From positions 16,476-36,675 of the forward strand of contig PBQB01000009.1 of NCBI GenBank assembly GCA_002724895.1: DNA of 20,200 bases, written 5' to 3'. Below the pieces are notes generated by a model. That model was given only the letters and a program-made list of their open reading frames with translations. It was not told the origin of the DNA and made no database searches. Below are positions 8,354 to 16,261 of the stretch, in pieces (positions within the stretch are counted from its first letter, which is position 1; each line of letters opens with the position of its first letter). A program made the translations under genes and the position numbers. Source of the stretch: Flavobacteriales bacterium (GTDB lineage: Bacteria > Bacteroidota > Bacteroidia > Flavobacteriales > BACL11).

Positions 8354-10777
8354 TTAGTTTGGATCAACATCAACACTAATTATAGTTTGACTTTTTGAAT
8401 AATTAGTTTTTATCTGTTCAATTATAATATCTAATATATCCTTTGCATTCTTAAACGATGATTTATTTTCAATTTTTAAAAGTATATCTTTATGATAATA
8501 ATTTCTAATTTTTGAAACTAAAGGATATACAGGACCCAAAACTCTATTTCCAAAACTTTTTCTTAATAAAGAACTAAAATGTTCTGAGAACAAATCTAGA
8601 TTATTTACATTCTTATGCTTTAATGTAATTTTAATAAGTCTAACAAACGGAGGATATAAAAATTTTCTTCTTTGTTCTATTTCTATATTTATAAATTTTT
8701 TAAAATCATTTTTAATGAGAAAACCAAAAATATCATCATTTTTATTAAAAGTTTGTATGCAAACCTTACCGAGGTCATCTCTTCTACCTGCCCTACCTGA
8801 AACTTGCATCATTAATGAAAAAGCTCTTTCATATGCCCTAAAATCAGGAAATTGCAAAATACTATCTGCATTTAACACTGCTACTAAACCAACATTATCA
8901 AAGTCAAAACCCTTAGCTATCATTTGAGTACCAACTAAAATTTTTATATCACCGTTTTCAAATGACGAAATAATTTTTTTTAATTGATTTTTATTTTTGG
9001 TAGTATCATAATCTATTCTACCAACACTAATATCACAAAATATTTTTTTTAATTTTTCTTCAACCTGTTCTGTTCCAAAACCTTTTTCTTCAAGTAAATT
9101 AGAATTACATTTACTACATTTATCAATTTTGATTTGTTCATATCCACAATAATGACATTTTAAATTATGATTTTCTTTGTGATAAGTTAAACTAACATCG
9201 CAATGAATACAAGTATGAACAAATCCACAATTATTACATGATAAAATTGAAGAATAACCTCTACGGTTTTGAAATAAAATAACTTGTTTTCCATTACTTA
9301 GACAAGTATTTATTGAATCTAAAAGATGTAAAGAAAACATATCATCCATACTTTTTTTACGTTTTGCTTTTAAGATATCAATAACATCTATTTTTGGCAT
9401 TTTGACTCCTTTATATCTCTCTAACAGCTCTACATGACCATACTTACCAATCTTAGCATTATAATATGATTCTAATGATGGAGTTGCTGAACCTAATAAA
9501 ACTTTAGATTTATGTAAAGAAGCTAAATAAATTGATGCATCTCTTGCGTGATATTTTGGATTTGGTTGTTGTTGTTTAAAAGAAGAATCATGCTCCTCAT
9601 CAACGATTATTAAGCCTAAATTATTAAATGGAAAAAATAAAGAAGATCTAGTTCCAAGAACAATATTTAACTTATTTTTTTGTAATTCTCTCCACACCTC
9701 AACACGTTCAGAAATATTTTTTTTAGAATGAGTTACTACAACATACTTGCCAAAATTTTGCTTTAATCGTGAAATCATTTGGGAAGTTAATGCAATTTCA
9801 GGCAAAAGATATAAAACCTGCTTTCCTAAATTAAGTTGCTGTCTAATTAAATGAATATATATTTCTGTCTTTCCAGAAGAAGTAACACCATGTAAAAGAC
9901 ATACATTTTTTTCTTTAAATGATTGATTAATTTTTTCCAAAGCTTGCTTTTGCAAAACTGTTAACTCAATATCTTTTTGATTAAAAACATTTTCATTTTC
10001 TAATATTCTTGAAACTTCTTTTTCTTTAATTTGAAAAAACTTTTTTTTAACCAAAGTATTTAAAATACTTCTAGAAAAATTCTTTTTCTTTAACAAATTA
10101 GATACAATCCATTTTTTATCTTTATGTGTTTCATTAACTTTAAAAAAGTCATTAATAAACTTTAATTGTTTTTGAGTTAACAATGTTTTTTTGAGCATCT
10201 TTTCTGTTCCGACATAAGACAAAAAACGCTCCTTTTTAATTGAAAACTTATCATGTAGATCTTCTCTAACTGTTATTACTTCTTTATTAATTAAATCATT
10301 AAGTACTGAAAAAATATTTGAAATATTAGTTTCTTTTATCAATTGATTTATATTAATCTTAGTCTTTTCATTAATAAAATCAAGAATAATCATCTCATTA
10401 TTTTTTAATGAACTTATATCACCTTTAAAATTAGAGTTTATTTCAATATTAGTTTGTGAAGCTAACTTAAGTGAAGATGGTAAAGCAACATTCATTACAT
10501 CTCCAATGTTACACATGTAATATTCAGATATCCAATTCCAAAATTTAAGTTGTAGTTCATTAACTATTGGTAATTCGTCAATAACTGCCTCTATCTTCTT
10601 TACTGAATATTTAGTTGGTTTATTATTATGTAGTTTTACTACAATAGCTGAATATATTTTTCTTACACCAAATTGCACGACAACCCTCTGTCCTATTTCA
10701 ATTTTATGATCGGTTAAATAGGTAAATGTTCCTTTAAGAGGAAGAGGCAAAATAACTTCAACAAATCTATTCATCAT
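8354..10777 (-). CDS. priA: Primosomal protein N', replication-restart helicase PriA
   Basis: 807 residues. PriA recognises stalled or collapsed forks and reloads the replicative helicase. The N-terminal 3'-DNA-binding domain opens with FVEVILPLPLKGTFTYLT. The helicase core has Walker A GVTSSGKT (297-304), the DEEH box (393-396), GSATPSLES (429-437), GTQMIAKGFDF (616-626) and the arginine-finger motif QVSGRAGRR (658-666). Eight zinc-binding cysteines are intact: 514, 517, 523, 526, 541, 544, 554 and 557. The residues between the DNA-binding domain and Walker A (about 110-270) are Lys/Asn-rich and of low conservation, perhaps a winged-helix region. Two adjacent Met codons are possible starts. 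Upstream, CATCTTTG (10783-10790, minus) is one base off a -7 box, leaving almost no leader. It converges with the pseudouridine synthase gene. Confidence 0.98.
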   Translation of the reverse strand: MMNRFVEVILPLPLKGTFTYLTDHKIEIGQRVVVQFGVRKIYSAIVVKLHNNKPTKYSVKKIEAVIDELPIVNELQLKFWNWISEYYMCNIGDVMNVALPSSLKLASQTNIEINSNFKGDISSLKNNEMIILDFINEKTKININQLIKETNISNIFSVLNDLINKEVITVREDLHDKFSIKKERFLSYVGTEKMLKKTLLTQKQLKFINDFFKVNETHKDKKWIVSNLLKKKNFSRSILNTLVKKKFFQIKEKEVSRILENENVFNQKDIELTVLQKQALEKINQSFKEKNVCLLHGVTSSGKTEIYIHLIRQQLNLGKQVLYLLPEIALTSQMISRLKQNFGKYVVVTHSKKNISERVEVWRELQKNKLNIVLGTRSSLFFPFNNLGLIIVDEEHDSSFKQQQPNPKYHARDASIYLASLHKSKVLLGSATPSLESYYNAKIGKYGHVELLERYKGVKMPKIDVIDILKAKRKKSMDDMFSLHLLDSINTCLSNGKQVILFQNRRGYSSILSCNNCGFVHTCIHCDVSLTYHKENHNLKCHYCGYEQIKIDKCSKCNSNLLEEKGFGTEQVEEKLKKIFCDISVGRIDYDTTKNKNQLKKIISSFENGDIKILVGTQMIAKGFDFDNVGLVAVLNADSILQFPDFRAYERAFSLMMQVSGRAGRRDDLGKVCIQTFNKNDDIFGFLIKNDFKKFINIEIEQRRKFLYPPFVRLIKITLKHKNVNNLDLFSEHFSSLLRKSFGNRVLGPVYPLVSKIRNYYHKDILLKIENKSSFKNAKDILDIIIEQIKTNYSKSQTIISVDVDPN

Positions 10778-10863
10778 AATAGCAAAGATGAAGAATTTAT
10801 AGTTACTACTAAATATTTTGAAATAGGATTTATAAACACTAAAAAAAAGATAAATAAATTAAC

Positions 10864-10871
10864 TAAATTTG
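10864..10871 (+). promoter_or_regulatory. -7 box for the MbnP-like/di-heme pair
   Basis: TAAATTTG matches TAnnTTTG and ends 12 nt before the ATG at 10884, predicting a leader of only about 6 nt. The 10778-10883 gap shared with priA shows no -33 TTTG at the usual distance and no obvious metal-regulator operator. Confidence 0.5.
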
Positions 10872-10883
10872 TAGAAAAAAAAT

Positions 10884-11645
10884 ATGACCAAACTCTCATT
10901 AAAAATTTTGTTTATCATTTCACTAGTTCCTTTTGCATCATGCAAAAAGGATGAAATAATTTCTAATCAAAAAATTACAATCAAGTTTTCACACACTGTG
11001 GATGGTATAGATTTACCGTCTTGCTGTTCAAGCAGTGACACGCTTTCTTATACTAATCCTTATGGAGAAAAATATAGTGTTGATTTATTGAAATATATAA
11101 TTTCTAACTTAAAGTTACATACCAATAATGGAGATTCAGTTTCATTATCAAATGTTCATTTCATTAATCTATCAGAAGAATCAACTCTAAACATTGAAAT
11201 TAGAGATTTAAATTTAGATAATTACTCTTCATTATCTTTTGTAATGGGACTCAATAGTGAAATGAATACAGAAAATAATTTCATTAATTCTGATTTTCAT
11301 TCTTCAATGTGGTGGCCTACACAAGGTTCGGGAACGATTCCTTCTGCCTACCATTATATGAAGCTTGAAGGATCTGTAGATAGTATTACTAAAGGATATA
11401 AAGTGCATACAGGACCTACTATGGGAGGGGATTATTCATTTCGAAATGAACTTCCAATATTACTTAATTTAACAAATACAAGTTCGGATGTAGAAATTAA
11501 TATTAATATGGAGATTAATAATTGGTTCCAAAATCCAAGTATCATTTCTTTACCTACTGCCATGATGATGGATATGTCTAAACAAATGCAATTAAAAGAA
11601 AATGGTAAAGAAGATGTATTTTCAGCTTCTGTATTAATAAGATAG
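10884..11645 (+). CDS. MbnP-like copper-protein-family lipoprotein
   Basis: 253 residues, exported as a lipoprotein (FASC lipobox, Cys20, followed by KKDE). The pattern ITIKFSHTVDGIDL (31-44), then YSVDLLKYIISNLKL (64-78), a drifted FVMGLNS (119-125) and YHYMKLEG (156-163) is what I know from the MbnP family. That family is named after the partner of MbnH in methanobactin operons; in a characterised member, copper binding depends on an oxidised tryptophan. A Trp pair, 143-144 (MWWP), lies just before the YHYMKLEG block, and His36, His157 and His175 are possible ligands. Unusual features are the vicinal Cys47-Cys48. The MauG/MbnH-like gene follows after 13 nt, the classical MbnP-MbnH order. 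The family call is by eye, without a profile search. Confidence 0.75.
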   Translation: MTKLSLKILFIISLVPFASCKKDEIISNQKITIKFSHTVDGIDLPSCCSSSDTLSYTNPYGEKYSVDLLKYIISNLKLHTNNGDSVSLSNVHFINLSEESTLNIEIRDLNLDNYSSLSFVMGLNSEMNTENNFINSDFHSSMWWPTQGSGTIPSAYHYMKLEGSVDSITKGYKVHTGPTMGGDYSFRNELPILLNLTNTSSDVEININMEINNWFQNPSIISLPTAMMMDMSKQMQLKENGKEDVFSASVLIR

Positions 11646-11658
11646 ATTATATATAACT

Positions 11659-12753
11659 ATGAAAGAAAAATATTTTTTTATTTTAATATTTTCTTTTCTA
11701 TTGATTTCATGTAAAAAAGATTTAATTCCAATTAATGGATGTACAGATTCAAATGCAATTAACTATAATCCAAATGCAAGTATAGATGATGGAAGCTGTT
11801 TAAATTTTTCTACAAATCCATATCAAATACCATCAATAGTAGGATTCCCGTTAATGAAAATACCTGAAAATAATCCTACAACAATTGAAGGAGTTATTTT
11901 AGGAGAAAAATTATTTAATGATCCAATTTTAAGTGCTGACAATACATTAGCCTGCATTAACTGTCATCAAAAAGAATTTAGCTTTTCAGATCCAAATCAA
12001 TTCAGTTTTGGAATTCAAGGAATTGCAGGAAATAGACAATCTAGCGCACTGATCAATGTAGGATGGAATAATAGCTTTAATTGGGATGGTAGTGCTAACT
12101 CGTTAGAGGAACAAGCTTTTGAACCTATCACCAACCCTCTTGAAATGAATAATACATGGCAAAATGTTGAAGAAAAACTTAATAATAATCAAGAGTATAA
12201 ACAACTATTTAAGCAAGCGTTTAATATAGATTATATAGACTCTAATCACGTTGTAAAGGCTATTGCACAATTTGAAAGAACTTTAATATCAAATGAAAGT
12301 AAATTTGATAAGTATTTAAAAGGAGAAATTCTTCTAACCCAATCTGAATTTAATGGATATGCAATCTTTAACTCTGAAAAAGGTGATTGTTTTCACTGTC
12401 ATGGAACAAATATGTTTATGGATAATTTATTTCATAACAATGGTCTAGATACAGAACCTTTTCAAGACTTAGGATTAGGCAAAATTACAAATATTCAATC
12501 TGATAATGGGAAATTTAAAACTCCTACTCTAAGAAATATAGAATTTACAGCACCATATATGCATGATGGAAGATTTAGCACATTGGAAGAAGTTATAGAA
12601 CATTATAATAGTGGAGGAAAATTTTCATCAACAGTTGACCCTCTAATGAAAAAACAAGGTGTAGGTCTACAATTATCTAATCAAGAAAAAATAGATCTCA
12701 TTGCATATCTTAAAACTTTATCGGATTACAATTTTATTGAAGATAATAATTAA
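11659..12753 (+). CDS. MauG/MbnH-like di-heme cytochrome c peroxidase lipoprotein
   Basis: 364 residues, with a LISC lipobox (Cys18, then KKD). Two CXXCH heme c sites, CINCH at 99-103 and CFHCH at 244-248, define the bacterial cytochrome c peroxidase/MauG superfamily. Supporting blocks are FNWDGSANSLEEQA (140-153), TPTLRNIEFTAPYMHDGRF (288-306) and EEVIEHYNSGG (310-320). Tyr316 in the last block falls where MauG has its tyrosine axial ligand and classical peroxidases have Met; this alignment is from memory. Pairing with the MbnP-like gene upstream argues for MbnH-type tryptophan oxidation of its partner rather than simple peroxide removal. Between lipobox and catalytic part is a cysteine-bracketed module, GCTDSNAINYN to DDGSC (27-47), common in marine Bacteroidota surface proteins but unexpected here. 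Confidence 0.85.
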   Translation: MKEKYFFILIFSFLLISCKKDLIPINGCTDSNAINYNPNASIDDGSCLNFSTNPYQIPSIVGFPLMKIPENNPTTIEGVILGEKLFNDPILSADNTLACINCHQKEFSFSDPNQFSFGIQGIAGNRQSSALINVGWNNSFNWDGSANSLEEQAFEPITNPLEMNNTWQNVEEKLNNNQEYKQLFKQAFNIDYIDSNHVVKAIAQFERTLISNESKFDKYLKGEILLTQSEFNGYAIFNSEKGDCFHCHGTNMFMDNLFHNNGLDTEPFQDLGLGKITNIQSDNGKFKTPTLRNIEFTAPYMHDGRFSTLEEVIEHYNSGGKFSSTVDPLMKKQGVGLQLSNQEKIDLIAYLKTLSDYNFIEDNN

Positions 12754-12783
12754 ATTTAGTTTATTTAATCAAACAAATAGGGC

Positions 12784-12791
12784 TATATTTG
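12784..12791 (+). promoter_or_regulatory. -7 box for the metalloprotease/mqnE unit, inside a palindrome
   Basis: TATATTTG fits TAnnTTTG and ends 16 nt before the ATG at 12808, predicting a leader of about 10 nt. It lies within GCTATATTTGCAAATAGC (12782-12799), where GCTAT and ATAGC are inverted arms around the palindrome TTTGCAAA. Read as RNA this is only a weak stem with three T after it, so a promoter is more likely than a terminator for the upstream gene. Confidence 0.5.
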
Positions 12792-12807
12792 CAAATAGCT
12801 TTAAAAA

Positions 12808-14145
12808 ATGAAAAGAATTAATATTTTATGTATTCTTATAATTATATCTAATGTAATTATAGCTCAAAATCACACAAAATGTCTTACAAATGAAATTGTA
12901 TACAAATTAGATAAAGAAGAACCTACATACTCAAATAATAGACATAACATCAACTTAGCAAATAAAGAATGGATTTTAAATAGTAATTCTGAAAAACAAA
13001 CAATAAATATACCTATAGTAGTTCACGTAATTCATAGATCTACTCATTCCACAGTAGGATTTGGCACAAATATTTCAAATAATCAAATTGCAGATGCAAT
13101 TAGAATACTTAATGAAGACTACAGCAAAACTAATCCTGAATTTCCAAATCCCCCAAGAAGCTATTTTAAAAATAATGCTGGCAATCCTAATTTAAAATTT
13201 TGTTTAGCAACTGTAGATCCAAATGGTCAGCCTACAACAGGAGTTACAAGAACTGCAACAAGCAAGCAGAATTTTAACCCAAGTTCTGAAAGTAATGATA
13301 TGAAAAGAAGTCAAGATGGAGGAAAAGATGGATGGGACCCAGACAAATACCTTAATATATGGGTATGCGATTTAGCAGGATCTGCTTCAAGTGGTCTTAT
13401 TCTAGGCTATGCCTATCTTCCTGGCCTTCCCTCTTGGCTTAAATGGAGAGATGGTTTAGTGATCGATTTTCAGTGGTTCGGAACAATTGACGGAGCTGCT
13501 CCTAGTAGCGATGGTAGAACTGCTACGCATGAAATAGGACATTATTTAGGATTAAATCATACTTTTTGTGAATCTCAAAATGGAGGGTGTTGTGATAATG
13601 ATGATGACAATGTAAATGACACACCTGCTTCTTATTACAATAATAATGGAGAAGATGGGCCTTATTATGGATCTGTTAATGCAAATACAAACAATAACAC
13701 TTGTAATGACCTGTTTTATCAAAATATATTTAACTCTAACGTCATAGACATGGATGAAAATTTTATGGCTTATTCAAGAGACACTTGGATGTTTACAAAT
13801 GATCAAGCCAATGTAATGGCCGCTACATTAAATAATTATCGTCTAAGTTTAAAAAACTCCAATGTTAGTATTGATTGTAGTGGTAATTCTCCTACTAATA
13901 TTTCACTAAACAAAATTGACAAAATCGAAATCTTTCCAAACCCTTCTTCAGGAAAAATCAACATAAAAACTGAAAATAAAATTCAGTCTATCGACATCTT
14001 TAATTTAATTGGAGAATGTGTTTATTCAAATTATAATATTGATAATAATATTTTTGATATTAGTAAAAATCCAAATGGTGTATATTTTTTAAATATTTTA
14101 ACTAATCAAAAAAAGTATACAAAAAAAATTATCTTACTTAAATAA
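12808..14145 (+). CDS. Secreted M43-type (pappalysin/cytophagalysin) metalloprotease with T9SS sorting domain
   Basis: 445 residues. A signal peptide (1-20, ending IIAQ) leads to a metzincin catalytic region of about 65-350. The zinc site HEIGHYLGLNH is at 241-251 (His241, Glu242, His245, His251) and the Met-turn is probably Met320 in ENFMAYS. The CCDNDDDNVNDTP segment after the zinc site is typical of M43 peptidases, where it forms a disulfide and calcium region. Residues 367-445 (KIEIFPNPSSGKINI to KKIILLK) are a type A T9SS C-terminal sorting domain, so the enzyme should cross the outer membrane and be attached to or released from the surface. Substrate is unknown; nutrient proteolysis or processing of surface proteins is plausible. 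Its stop overlaps the mqnE start by one base. Confidence 0.93.
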   Translation: MKRINILCILIIISNVIIAQNHTKCLTNEIVYKLDKEEPTYSNNRHNINLANKEWILNSNSEKQTINIPIVVHVIHRSTHSTVGFGTNISNNQIADAIRILNEDYSKTNPEFPNPPRSYFKNNAGNPNLKFCLATVDPNGQPTTGVTRTATSKQNFNPSSESNDMKRSQDGGKDGWDPDKYLNIWVCDLAGSASSGLILGYAYLPGLPSWLKWRDGLVIDFQWFGTIDGAAPSSDGRTATHEIGHYLGLNHTFCESQNGGCCDNDDDNVNDTPASYYNNNGEDGPYYGSVNANTNNNTCNDLFYQNIFNSNVIDMDENFMAYSRDTWMFTNDQANVMAATLNNYRLSLKNSNVSIDCSGNSPTNISLNKIDKIEIFPNPSSGKINIKTENKIQSIDIFNLIGECVYSNYNIDNNIFDISKNPNGVYFLNILTNQKKYTKKIILLK

Positions 14146-15257
14146 TGTTAAATCATAATTTAGAGTTTTTAGTATCTGAAAAAAAATTAAGAGATATAAC
14201 AAATAAGATACTCAGTAACCAAAGAATTAATCAAAAAGAAGGCCTGCATTTATATGAAAAAGCTCCTATTTCATTATTAGGATTTTTAGCAAACAAAATC
14301 AGAAAGAAGAAAAATGGCAACTATACTTATTTCAATAAAAATATACATATTGAACCTACAAATATTTGTGTATTTGATTGTAAATTTTGTGCTTACTCTA
14401 GAATGCTAAATAAAAAGGATGAAGGTTGGGAATTTACAAAGGATCAAATCATTGCCAAGATTAAAAAACATGTTGATATAACAGAAGTACATATTGTTGG
14501 TGGCGTTCACCCTAAGATGGGATTACACTATTTTATTGATTTAATAAAGAAAATAAAAAAAATTAGACCTAAACTACATATAAAAGCATTTACCGCAGTA
14601 GAGCTAGAATATATGTGTAGAAAAGCAAAAGTTAGCTATGAAGAAGGTCTGAAAATGTTAAAAGAAGCAGGACAGGACTCTTTACCTGGTGGTGGAGCAG
14701 AAATATTTGATAAATCCATTAGAGAAAAGATTTGCAAAGATAAATGTTCAACAGAACAATGGCTTAAAATACATGAAACTGCTCACAAATTGTCTATGCC
14801 TAGTAATGCAACTATGTTATATGGACATATTGAAGAACCCATTCATATTATTGATCACATGTCTAGATTAAGAGAATTACAGGACAAAACAAATGGCTTT
14901 AATACTTTTATCCCTTTAAAATATAGAAATGGAAATAATCAAATGTCTCACATCAAAGAAGCAAGTATTATTGATGATATTAGATTATATTCTTTTTCTA
15001 GAATATATATGGACAATTTTAATCATATTAAAGCATACTGGCCAATGATTGGCAAAAAAACTACTCAAATTTTATTGTCTTTTGGAATTGATGATATTGA
15101 TGGGACAATTGATGATACAACTAAAATATATTCAATGGCAGGTGCTGAAGAAAAAAATCCAAAAATGTCTACCAATGAAATTGTAGAAATGATAAAAAAT
15201 GTTGGAAAAATACCTATTCAAAGAGATACATTATATAATGTATTAAAAGAATATTAA
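14145..15257 (+). CDS. mqnE: Aminofutalosine synthase MqnE (radical SAM)
   Basis: 370 residues. MqnE joins 3-[(1-carboxyvinyl)oxy]benzoate with an adenosyl radical to form aminofutalosine in the alternative (futalosine) menaquinone pathway. The radical-SAM cluster CVFDCKFC has Cys75, Cys79 and Cys82. Further MqnE-like blocks are EVHIVGGVHP, LHIKAFTAVE, SLPGGGAEIF, NATMLYGHIEEP and FIPLKYR. These distinguish it from the related MqnC, which lacks the SLPGGGAEIF/HIKAFTAVE combination as I know it. The ATG overlaps the stop of the protease gene (TAATG), so it is translated from the same message. The stop codon shares the bases TTAA with the rluD stop on the opposite strand. No other mqn gene is in the window. 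Confidence 0.93.
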   Translation: MLNHNLEFLVSEKKLRDITNKILSNQRINQKEGLHLYEKAPISLLGFLANKIRKKKNGNYTYFNKNIHIEPTNICVFDCKFCAYSRMLNKKDEGWEFTKDQIIAKIKKHVDITEVHIVGGVHPKMGLHYFIDLIKKIKKIRPKLHIKAFTAVELEYMCRKAKVSYEEGLKMLKEAGQDSLPGGGAEIFDKSIREKICKDKCSTEQWLKIHETAHKLSMPSNATMLYGHIEEPIHIIDHMSRLRELQDKTNGFNTFIPLKYRNGNNQMSHIKEASIIDDIRLYSFSRIYMDNFNHIKAYWPMIGKKTTQILLSFGIDDIDGTIDDTTKIYSMAGAEEKNPKMSTNEIVEMIKNVGKIPIQRDTLYNVLKEY

Positions 15258-16261
15258 AAATTTATATGTTGTGAATATTTTCTCCATTTATTTATTAATG
15301 TTTGCATATCATTTGGCAAATCTATTTTAAAAAAAATCTCTTTTCCACTTCTAGGATGAAGAAATCCTAATGAATCTGCATGTAATGCCTGTCTTGGACA
15401 AACCTTAAATGCATTATTAACAAACTGTTTATATTTAGTAAAAGTAGTGCCTTTTAAAATGCTACTACCTCCATAATCCTGATCATTAAATAATGGATGT
15501 CCTATTGATTTAAAATGAGCTCTAATTTGATGTGTTCTTCCAGTTTCTAATTTACACTGTATCAAAGTAGTATAACCAAAACGTTCTAGAACCTTATAAT
15601 TAGTTACCGCATGTTTACCATTAGATCCATCAATATAAACATCCATAACTTTTCTATTTTTTTTATGTCTTCCAATATGACCTTCAATTCTTCCTTCATT
15701 ATTTTCTAAGTCACCCCAAACTAGTGCTAAATAATTTCTTTTTATATTTCTGTCAAAAAAAAGTTTTGACAAATAAGATAAACTTAACTCATTTTTTGCT
15801 ACAACTAATAATCCAGATGTGTTTTTATCAATTCTATGTACAAGCCCTGGTCTATCTGATTTTTCTAAAGTTGGTAAATTATTAAAATAATAAATTAGTG
15901 CATTAACTAAAGTTCCATCATAATTACCAAAACCAGGATGGACAACCATACCAGGATCTTTATTTACTATAATAATATCCTCATCTTCATAAACAATATT
16001 AATTTGAATGTTTTGAGGAATTAATTCAAATTCAGTTTTTGGATAATTATATACTATTGTTACAACATCTCCAGATTTTACTTTATAATTTGCTTTGACA
16101 ATCAAATTATTAACCTTAACATTTTCAGATTTTATTGCTTTTTGAATCTTATTTCTAGTTGCGAATTCTATAAAATTTAATAAAAACTTATCAACTCTAA
16201 GAGGTTTCTGACCAGTATTGGCTATAAATTTAAAATGCTCAAACTGATTATTTTTTTCCAC
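15254..16261 (-). CDS. rluD: 23S rRNA pseudouridine synthase RluD
   Basis: 335 residues with an N-terminal S4 RNA-binding domain (about 20-75: RVDKFLLNFIEFATRNKIQ, then VKSGDVVTI). The RluA-class catalytic domain has HRIDKNTSG at 142-150 (Asp145 nucleophile) and ETGRTHQIRAHF at 239-250. This layout is that of RluD, which modifies uridines in helix 69 of 23S rRNA. The start codon is GTG (16261-16259), not ATG: it overlaps the TAG stop of the T9SS gene as TAGTG, and no Met codon follows before the S4 domain, so the GTG start is well supported. Last gene of the PASTA-T9SS-rluD unit; it converges with mqnE and the two stop codons overlap. Confidence 0.95.
   Translation of the reverse strand: MEKNNQFEHFKFIANTGQKPLRVDKFLLNFIEFATRNKIQKAIKSENVKVNNLIVKANYKVKSGDVVTIVYNYPKTEFELIPQNIQINIVYEDEDIIIVNKDPGMVVHPGFGNYDGTLVNALIYYFNNLPTLEKSDRPGLVHRIDKNTSGLLVVAKNELSLSYLSKLFFDRNIKRNYLALVWGDLENNEGRIEGHIGRHKKNRKVMDVYIDGSNGKHAVTNYKVLERFGYTTLIQCKLETGRTHQIRAHFKSIGHPLFNDQDYGGSSILKGTTFTKYKQFVNNAFKVCPRQALHADSLGFLHPRSGKEIFFKIDLPNDMQTLINKWRKYSQHINF

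Noticed and set aside
10884..12753. A complete methanobactin operon
   Set aside because: No small Cys-containing precursor peptide, MbnB/MbnC-like enzymes, exporter or receptor was found on either side; only the MbnP/MbnH-like pair is present.
12782..12799. Terminator hairpin after the di-heme peroxidase gene
   Set aside because: The arms are only 5 bp and AT-rich, with three T after them; the overlap with a good TATATTTG box before the next gene makes a promoter more likely.
14689..14871. 60-codon open frame inside mqnE
   Set aside because: It is a shifted frame within a continuous, conserved radical-SAM enzyme, with no sign of a frameshift in mqnE.
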